Shown here one piece after another: positions 58,379 to 64,000 of a DNA stretch of 64,000 nucleotides (positions are counted from its first letter, which is position 1; each line of letters begins with the position of its first letter). The DNA lies in assembly GCA_026707445.1 (NCBI GenBank), contig JAPOWV010000007.1, positions 1 through 64,000 of the forward strand. Reading direction: 5' to 3'. Both the position numbers and the translations under genes were made by a program. The notes under the pieces were generated by a model that worked only from the letters and a program-made list of their open reading frames with translations, searched no databases and was not told the origin of the DNA. This DNA is from Gammaproteobacteria bacterium. Lineage in GTDB: Bacteria; Pseudomonadota; Gammaproteobacteria; Steroidobacterales; Foliamicaceae.

Positions 58379-59281
58379 ATGCGCTGGGCGGAAGATTTCG
58401 TCGCGCAACACCGGCTGCCAGCGGACTACGCCGGGACCGCGCAGCCATTTGCAGGTCCGCTTGCCGAGCGCATCGAAAGACTTCGCGTCTCGGCGGGACG
58501 GCCGATCCTTGTCGGCGTCACCGGCGCGCAGGGATCCGGCAAGACCACGTTCGCGCGGTTCCTCTCGAAATGGCTGAGCCGGCGGACGCATCTCTCTGCG
58601 GTCTGCTTTTCTCTGGACGATGTCTATCTGACGAGGGCGGAGCGTCGGGCGCTCGCCCGCCGCGTGCACCCGCTGCTGGAAACGAGAGGCGTTCCCGGTA
58701 CGCACGACGTTGCGCTGGCGCACCGGGTCCTGGATGCGCTGACGGATCCCGGCGCTGCCCGGAAGATCGCCGTGCCGGCATTCGACAAGGCGACCGACGA
58801 GCGGTCGCCCGAGCGGGACTGGCGGAGAGTGGATGCGCCGGTGGATGTCGTGCTGTTCGAGGGCTGGTGCGTGGGGGCGCGGCCGCAGTTACCGGAAACG
58901 CTCGGCGATCCCGTCAACGAGGTGGAAGCGGCGGAGGACGGTGATGCGGTCTGGAGGACGGGGGTCAATGAGCGTCTGCGCACGGACTACGCGGAACTGT
59001 TCGCGCGCCTGGACATGCTGATCATGTTGCGTGTTCCGTCGTTCGACAGCGTGTTTGAGTGGCGCGCTCTGCAGGAGCGCAAGCTGCGCGAGCGCCTGCA
59101 GGAGGCCCCCGCGGAGTCCGAAGGATCGCCTGGCCTGTCACCGGCAGGGCTCAGGCGCTTCATTCGGCACTACGAGCGCCTGACGCGCCACATGCTGGAG
59201 ACGATGCCGGCCTATGCGGATGTCGTGATCGACATCGACGCAAACCACCGGATGACGGGTTCTAGAGCGGGTCGCGGATGA
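58379..59281 (+). CDS. P-loop kinase of the D-glycerate 3-kinase/YggC type
   Basis: A 300-aa uridine-kinase-like protein. Motifs: P-loop VGVTGAQGSGKTTFARFL (about 43-60), SLDDVYLTRAERRALA, HPLLETRGVPGTHD, and LFEGWCVGA. The sequence of motifs fits the plant-type D-glycerate 3-kinase group (GLYK), which makes 3-phosphoglycerate; bacterial members are less studied. ATG 58379 has GCGGGGC just before it. It lies 33 bp after radA, and its end overlaps the converging yaaA by 20 bp. Confidence 0.8.
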   Translation: MRWAEDFVAQHRLPADYAGTAQPFAGPLAERIERLRVSAGRPILVGVTGAQGSGKTTFARFLSKWLSRRTHLSAVCFSLDDVYLTRAERRALARRVHPLLETRGVPGTHDVALAHRVLDALTDPGAARKIAVPAFDKATDERSPERDWRRVDAPVDVVLFEGWCVGARPQLPETLGDPVNEVEAAEDGDAVWRTGVNERLRTDYAELFARLDMLIMLRVPSFDSVFEWRALQERKLRERLQEAPAESEGSPGLSPAGLRRFIRHYERLTRHMLETMPAYADVVIDIDANHRMTGSRAGRG

Positions 59282-60035
59282 AGGTGGGATGATCGCGCGT
59301 GGAGCGTTCGGGGTCGTAGCGGTAGCCGGCCTCGGAGAACTCCAGCAGGCCCTTGGCGAAGCGCATGCGCCGCTCGATGATGAACCGGGCCATCATCCCG
59401 CGCGCCCGTTTGCCCAGGAAGCTCACGAAACGGTACTTGCCGCTGCGAAAGTCGAGAAAGCGCGGCGTGATGACCCGGCCGCCCACGTTCGAAAGATCCA
59501 GCGCGCTGAAGTACTCCTTGGACGCCAGATTGACCAGCACCGGCGTGCCGCTGGCTTCCACCGCTTCCCGGACGGATTCCGTCAGGCGATCGCCCCAGAA
59601 GTCGTAGAGGTTGGAGCCGGCCGCCGTGCTCAATGGCGTGGACATCTCCAGGCGGTACGGCTGGATCAGGTCCAGCGGGCGCAGGACGCCGTGCAGGCCG
59701 GAAAGGATGCGCAGGTGCCGCTGCGCCCAGCCCAGGTCGCGCCCCGAAAACTCCCAGGAGCGCAGGCCCTGGTAGGCGTCGCCATTGAAGGCCAGCACCG
59801 CCGGGCGGGCGTTACGGCGGCTGAACGGCTCCTTCCAGGCCGAGTAGCGATCCACATTCAATTTCGCCAGCTTGTCGCTGATGCCCATCAGTTGCGTAAG
59901 GTCCGGCGGCGTGAAATCGCGCAAGCGTTCAACGAGTTGCGCGGAATCCTCGAGAAAGGCGGGGATCGTGTGCCTGCCGCGCGGCAGGCGGGACTCGAAG
60001 TCCAGGGATTTGGCGGGCGAAAGGATGGCAAGCAT
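59262..60035 (-). CDS. yaaA: Peroxide stress protein YaaA (DUF328)
   Basis: In E. coli this protein lowers free intracellular iron during hydrogen peroxide stress and can bind DNA. Family hallmarks: MLAILSPAKSLDFES at the start, FNGDAYQGL (about 85), YRLEMSTPL, NLASKEYFSAL and KRARGMMARFII. Length 257 aa is exact for the family. It starts 2 bp after the CorC-like gene, so the two are probably co-transcribed. Confidence 0.95.
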   Translation of the reverse strand: MLAILSPAKSLDFESRLPRGRHTIPAFLEDSAQLVERLRDFTPPDLTQLMGISDKLAKLNVDRYSAWKEPFSRRNARPAVLAFNGDAYQGLRSWEFSGRDLGWAQRHLRILSGLHGVLRPLDLIQPYRLEMSTPLSTAAGSNLYDFWGDRLTESVREAVEASGTPVLVNLASKEYFSALDLSNVGGRVITPRFLDFRSGKYRFVSFLGKRARGMMARFIIERRMRFAKGLLEFSEAGYRYDPERSTRDHPTFIRDPL

Positions 60036-60037
60036 GG

Positions 60038-61348
60038 TCAGGGTCCGGTTTGTGTGGCGGTTTCAACGGAGTTGTCGGGGTTTGCGGCGCGCGTGACGCG
60101 CACCCGGTCAACGGCGCTTTCGGTGGTTTCCAGAATTTCCATCGGGAACCCTCCCAACTCCAGCCGTTGCCCCTGCTCGGGAATGGTACCCAATTTATCG
60201 AGAATCAGGCCGTTTAAGGTTTTCGGTCCGTAGGTGGGGAGGCGCCAGCTCATGCGCCGGTTCAGAAGCCGGATGTTGGCGCCGGCGTCCACCAGCCAGC
60301 CGCCGTTGCCGTCGGGCTGCACCTCGTCCTCTTCCGCGTCCTGCGAACTGTCGCCGATCAGGCCTCCGGAAATCTCGTGCAGAAGGTCCTGCACGCTCAC
60401 CAGGCCCTGGATGTCGCCGTATTCGTCCACCACCAGGGAGGTTGCGCCGCCGCCGCGGTGAAAGTCGGAGAACATGCGGGTAAGCGAGGTGTGCTCGAAC
60501 ACGTAGTGCGGCGTTTCGAGAAACCTCTCCAGCCGGCGGCGATTGAGGCCGTTGGAGCCGTTGGCCTGAAACAGCTTGCGCACGTGCAGCATGCCCGCCA
60601 CGTTGTCGAGTTGCCCGCGGTAGCACGGCAGCACGGAGTGGCTGCTGGACCGAAGCTGCCGCACGACCTCCGGCCATTCCGCTTCCAGGTCGATGCCCTC
60701 GATCTCGCCGCGCGGCGTCATGATGTCCTCGATGGTCAGCGCTTCGAGTTCCAGTACCGCCAGCAGCATTTGCCGGCGGCGGTTGGGAATGCGGCCGCCG
60801 GACTCGGTCACCAGTGTACGGAGTTCCGCCACGGTGAGGTCCTGCCCCTCGTCCCGGTCCGGGCGAACGCCGGTCAGGCGCACCAGGAACCCCGCTATCA
60901 GGTTGACGGACCATACGATCGGCCCCAGCAGCTTCTGCAGCGGGAAGTAGATGCGGCTGGCCACGAGCGCCAGCTTTTCCGGGCGCGCAGCCGCCCACGT
61001 CTTCGGCGTGATCTCGGCGACGATCAGAACGATCAGCGTCAGCAGGATGGTGCCTGCCACCGCGCCCATCATGCCGCCCACGCGCAGCGCGAGCACCGTC
61101 CAGATGAAAGCGGCAAAAAAGTTCACGAGGTTGTTGCCGAACAGGATCAGCCCGAGCAGCCGGTCGGGCCGGCTCAACAGCCTTTCCGCAAGCAGCGCGC
61201 CTCGATGCCCCTCGCGGGCGCGATGCCTCAACTTGTACCGATTGACCCGCATGAGTGCGGTCTCGGTGCCGGAGAAAAAGGCCGACAGGGCCAGCAACAG
61301 AAAAAAAATGCCCAGCAGGGCAGGTAGTGGGATGTCGTCGCTACTCAA
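60038..61348 (-). CDS. CNNM/CorC-HlyC family membrane protein
   Basis: A DUF21-CBS-CorC_HlyC protein (436 aa), a family tied to magnesium or cobalt efflux. It has an N-terminal DUF21 with FFLLLALSAFFSGTETALMRVN and about three to four helices to residue 150. A CBS pair follows (IEDIMTPRGEIEGID; SLVVDEYGDIQGLVSVQDLLHEI), then a C-terminal FAD-binding-like CorC domain. It resembles E. coli YfjD. The substrate is not shown by sequence. It shares an operon with yaaA and is divergent from the TonB receptor. Confidence 0.88.
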   Translation of the reverse strand: MSSDDIPLPALLGIFFLLLALSAFFSGTETALMRVNRYKLRHRAREGHRGALLAERLLSRPDRLLGLILFGNNLVNFFAAFIWTVLALRVGGMMGAVAGTILLTLIVLIVAEITPKTWAAARPEKLALVASRIYFPLQKLLGPIVWSVNLIAGFLVRLTGVRPDRDEGQDLTVAELRTLVTESGGRIPNRRRQMLLAVLELEALTIEDIMTPRGEIEGIDLEAEWPEVVRQLRSSSHSVLPCYRGQLDNVAGMLHVRKLFQANGSNGLNRRRLERFLETPHYVFEHTSLTRMFSDFHRGGGATSLVVDEYGDIQGLVSVQDLLHEISGGLIGDSSQDAEEDEVQPDGNGGWLVDAGANIRLLNRRMSWRLPTYGPKTLNGLILDKLGTIPEQGQRLELGGFPMEILETTESAVDRVRVTRAANPDNSVETATQTGP

Positions 61349-61400
61349 AACGAGTTACGAGGTAGCCAAACACGATCGCTAGGAAAACATGAGCGGGGTG

Positions 61401-61428
61401 TTGCTGTCAAGCTGAATTCTAGTAATAT
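61401..61428 (+). promoter_or_regulatory. Candidate promoter for the TonB receptor gene
   Basis: TTGCTG (61401-61406), a 16-bp spacer and TAATAT (61423-61428) form a plausible sigma-70 promoter. It leaves a leader of about 85 nt, which contains a GACCA...TGGTC dyad near 61435-61457. No Fur box is recognisable by eye. Confidence 0.4.
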
Positions 61429-61518
61429 CGGTATGACCAATTGGCCGATCGCTGGTCGGGAGGCAGGTCAGTGGGTCGCGTCAACGAACCTTCCCGCATC
61501 ACTCTTGGGGGGACACGT

Positions 61519-63885
61519 ATGAAGCCAAGAGTTCTCTTGCTTGCGATTGCGGGCATGTTTATCGCAGTTCCGGCCGGATTCGGCGTCGTCAGTACCGCGG
61601 CCGCTCAAGCGGCCGACGACGTCCTTGAGGAAGTCGTGGTTACGGCACGCAAGCGCGAGGAAAGCCTCCTTGAAGTGCCGGTCAGCATTACCGCGATAAC
61701 CGCGTCCGACATCGACGCCAAGGGTATTACCGATTTTGACGATCTCGTCGATTTCACGCCCGGGTTCTTCTTCGCCGAGCATTCGGTGGGCCGCGGCGAC
61801 CGTTCCAATCGCCTGCTGGTCATACGCGGAATGCGCATCGAGAGCGAGGATGATCACGTGCAGCCGGCCATGGTGTTCGTCGACGGCGCGCCCATGATGG
61901 GCAGCGTCATCAGCGGACTGGAGGACGCCGAGCGAGTGGAGGTCGTCAAGGGACCGCAGAGCGCTTATTTCGGCCGCGCCACTTTCTCCGGTGCGGTCAA
62001 TTTCGTGACCAAGACGCCGTCGGACGAGTTCACGGGAAAGATTACCGCGGAGGCGGGGCGTTACGGGACGGCCAACCTGGGAGTGCAGGTCGAAGGGCCG
62101 GTCAGCGAGAACCTGTTCTATCGTGTTTCGGGCAGTACCTATCGCACCGACGGCCACTACCGCCTGGGCAACGACCCGGATCAGAAGCTGGGAGAACGCA
62201 AGACCTGGAACCTGGCCGCAACGCTCTACGCGACTCCTTCTGAGCAGTTTTCCGCCAAGCTTCGGGTTCATGCGTGGCGGGACGATGACGGCCCCGGCGC
62301 GGCCTTCGCGTACGGCGAGGGCAACGGCGAGCACTATTTCAACTGCAATCCGCAGGGGTCCACGCTGCTTGAGCGCAACGGCGGCAATACCTGGATTTGC
62401 GGCGAGGCTCCGTTCCCCCAACCCCGTGAGATCAACGCCGATTTTGTCTTGAACGCCGCCAAAGAGGGCGTCCTGAACGGCGTGTCCACGCCGGGGCGGC
62501 CGGGAATCGTGACCCCGTTCGACCCGCCGATTCTCGACGGTTTCGGGTTGGCTCGGCGCGCCTGGAACGCGAGCCTGGTCATGGACTACGAGTTCACCAA
62601 CGGAATCTCCCTGGCTTCGATTTCAGCGTTTCACTCCAACGAGTGGCAGGTGCTGGACGATGTGGACCGCCGCGCAACAGCACATATCGCCGATCTCAGG
62701 GACACGGGACTTCTGAACAATCGCGACCTGCGGGACTTCAGCCAGGAATTGCGGCTGTCCGCGGACCAGGGTCGCTGGCGATGGCAGTTGGGAGCCAACT
62801 ATTTCGACACCACCGGCGTGCGCTCCACCGGCCTGAAGTTCCTCTTCTGGACCCAGGGACTGGGCGTAGGCAACTCGTGGGACATCCAGACGACCGGCCT
62901 GTTCGGTTCGATTGGATATGACCTGACCGATCAGCTGAGCGTGAGCGTGGAAGGACGCCAGCAATGGGACAAGGTGGCCGAAGGCGGGGCGACCGGCACG
63001 GCCAAACTGTCGGACACCTTTACCAGCTTTACGCCTCGCGTAATCGTTGACTTCAAGGCGACCGAGGACATCACGCTCTATGCCAGCTTTGCCCAGGGCA
63101 CCCGTCCGGGAACATTCAACGCGAACCTGGTCGGGCGGTCACAGCAGGAGCTGGACCAGATACAGCAACAGACCGGCGCCGGCCTTACGGTGCCGGAAGA
63201 AGAACTGGACAGCTTTGAAGTGGGTCTCAAGGGCAGCCTGCTGGAAGGACGCGCCTGGATTACCGCAACCCTGTACTGGGCCGACTGGAAAGCGCAGAGC
63301 GCTACCGGCGTCTTCGTGACGGCGCCGGACGGATCAACGGACTTCGTTGGCATCAAGGCCGTCGGCGGCGAGATCGACCTGAACGGATTCGAGTTGGAGG
63401 GGGCTCTGGCGGTGACCGACAAGTTCCGGGTTGACGCCACCTTCAGCATCAACGATTCGGAGATCAAGAAAGGCGGCAGTTGCAGCCATTGTCCCGTCCT
63501 GCTCGGCGTCGCCAATGCGGACGGGCTCGGCAAGCGCACGCAGAAAAATCCCAAGAACCAGGGTTCGCTTGGTCTTTCCTATACGGATCAGTTCAACGAC
63601 CGTTTCGACTGGTACGCTCGCGCGGACTACATCATGACGGGCAGCCGTTTTGCCGGTGGGCCGAATCTGACGGAGACCGGCGACAGCCACCGCGTCAATG
63701 TGCGCGCAGGCGTGGAGAACGAAACGTGGCGTGCGGAAGTGTTCGGCAAGAACGTCTTTGACGACAAGACCTTCACGAACTACCAGATTCTGCATGACTT
63801 CGCTTTTCTCGGGCCGCGCCGGATTCTTACCGCCGGGCTTCCCGACCGAGCGGTCTGGGGGGTGCGCGCGACGTACAACTTCTGA
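61519..63885 (+). CDS. TonB-dependent outer-membrane receptor
   Basis: A 788-aa receptor importing an unknown ligand (iron complex, vitamin or organic compound). It has a signal peptide to about residue 30, then a TonB-box-like EVVVTARKREE. A plug domain follows (PVSITAITASDIDAKGITDF; VFVDGAPMMG; ERVEVVKGPQSAYFGRATFSGAVNFVTK), then a beta-barrel ending in a terminal Phe (VRATYNF). The plug style is common in environmental proteobacteria. ATG 61519 has GGGGGGA about 7 nt upstream. It is followed 16 bp later by a Tat-signal protein, probably in one transcript. Confidence 0.93.
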   Translation: MKPRVLLLAIAGMFIAVPAGFGVVSTAAAQAADDVLEEVVVTARKREESLLEVPVSITAITASDIDAKGITDFDDLVDFTPGFFFAEHSVGRGDRSNRLLVIRGMRIESEDDHVQPAMVFVDGAPMMGSVISGLEDAERVEVVKGPQSAYFGRATFSGAVNFVTKTPSDEFTGKITAEAGRYGTANLGVQVEGPVSENLFYRVSGSTYRTDGHYRLGNDPDQKLGERKTWNLAATLYATPSEQFSAKLRVHAWRDDDGPGAAFAYGEGNGEHYFNCNPQGSTLLERNGGNTWICGEAPFPQPREINADFVLNAAKEGVLNGVSTPGRPGIVTPFDPPILDGFGLARRAWNASLVMDYEFTNGISLASISAFHSNEWQVLDDVDRRATAHIADLRDTGLLNNRDLRDFSQELRLSADQGRWRWQLGANYFDTTGVRSTGLKFLFWTQGLGVGNSWDIQTTGLFGSIGYDLTDQLSVSVEGRQQWDKVAEGGATGTAKLSDTFTSFTPRVIVDFKATEDITLYASFAQGTRPGTFNANLVGRSQQELDQIQQQTGAGLTVPEEELDSFEVGLKGSLLEGRAWITATLYWADWKAQSATGVFVTAPDGSTDFVGIKAVGGEIDLNGFELEGALAVTDKFRVDATFSINDSEIKKGGSCSHCPVLLGVANADGLGKRTQKNPKNQGSLGLSYTDQFNDRFDWYARADYIMTGSRFAGGPNLTETGDSHRVNVRAGVENETWRAEVFGKNVFDDKTFTNYQILHDFAFLGPRRILTAGLPDRAVWGVRATYNF

Positions 63886-63901
63886 TCGCGGGAGTGAAAT
63901 C

Positions 63902-64000
63902 GTGATTACGCGGCGCGAGATGCTGAAGACCGGCATCGGCGCCGCCGGGGCGGTCGGTACGGCGTCGGCGCTGACCGCCTGCGAGCCTGACGCGGCTGCG
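63902..64000 (+). CDS. Tat-exported probable lipoprotein, N-terminal fragment (cut by window edge)
   Basis: From GTG 63902 the frame reads VITRREMLKTGIGAAGAVGT and continues to a lipobox-like LTAC, then leaves the window. The RREMLK motif is a twin-arginine export signal, so the mature protein is folded before export and often carries a cofactor. GCGGGAG about 8 nt upstream is a good ribosome binding site. The product cannot be named from 33 residues. Its position after the TonB receptor suggests use of the imported ligand. Confidence 0.7.
   Translation, partial: MITRREMLKTGIGAAGAVGTASALTACEPDAAA

Overview
The window is high-GC chromosomal DNA from a gammaproteobacterium, almost entirely core (housekeeping) genes packed with very short gaps. 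The taxonomic call rests on conserved gene neighbourhoods: nagZ / MTA-type phosphorylase / csiV / mfd, lolC-E-D / comEC / msbA / lpxK / kdsB, bamD / rluD / pgeF / clpB, and pncC / recA / recX / alaS. It is a free-living-type or environmental lineage rather than an enteric: it has a canonical SMC (not MukB), a GTP-type PEP carboxykinase, a TonB-dependent receptor of the large environmental type, and an AspRS with the His/Gly pair linked to non-discriminating enzymes. I cannot name a genus.

Layout. 0-9.6 kb: start of a divergent queF, then smc, ligA, pdxJ, acpS, a PolB-like exonuclease, a signal-less YkuD enzyme, nagZ and a methylthioinosine/adenosine phosphorylase. 9.5-9.64 kb: a 99-bp inverted-repeat element. 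9.7-13.8 kb (minus): csiV and mfd. 13.9-22.9 kb (plus): a dense envelope run, lolC, lolE, lolD, comEC, msbA, lpxK, kdsB. 23-26 kb: an unknown gene, rne (minus) and a 379-bp divergent control region containing a perfect LacI/PurR-like operator. 26-30.3 kb: rluC, a probable dual-OB protein, a 166-bp hairpin element, bamD (minus), rluD, pgeF. 30.4-35.7 kb: clpB and an M16 peptidase. 35.7-40.3 kb (minus): glycosyltransferase, DUF502, FmdB, aspS, an unknown 8-TM protein. 40.4-44.8 kb: a four-gene acyl-CoA cluster (MaoC hydratase, SDR, MDR, FadB/FadJ-like). 44.8-54.4 kb: mutS, pncC, recA, recX, alaS, a GCS2 ligase, dusA. 54.4-61.3 kb: pckG (minus), a HigBA toxin-antitoxin pair, radA, a glycerate-kinase-like gene, yaaA and a CorC/HlyC protein (minus). 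61.5-64 kb: a TonB receptor and the start of a Tat-exported probable lipoprotein.

Functional themes are chromosome maintenance and repair (smc, ligA, mfd, mutS, recA, recX, radA), outer-membrane building (lol, msbA, lpxK, kdsB, bamD), peptidoglycan recycling (YkuD enzyme plus nagZ), RNA metabolism (rne, rluC, rluD, dusA, aspS, alaS) and fatty-acid or CoA-thioester breakdown.

I found no clearly new multi-gene system. The least ordinary signals are short palindromic elements: two hairpin elements at convergent gene ends (one supplies the stop codons of both neighbours), a 53-bp palindrome in frame inside mutS, a smaller one in alaS, and perfect dyads in the rne/rluC and recA control regions. 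Other points worth checking are SMC with short arms and no zipA beside it, and a phosphorylase with an altered phosphate loop.
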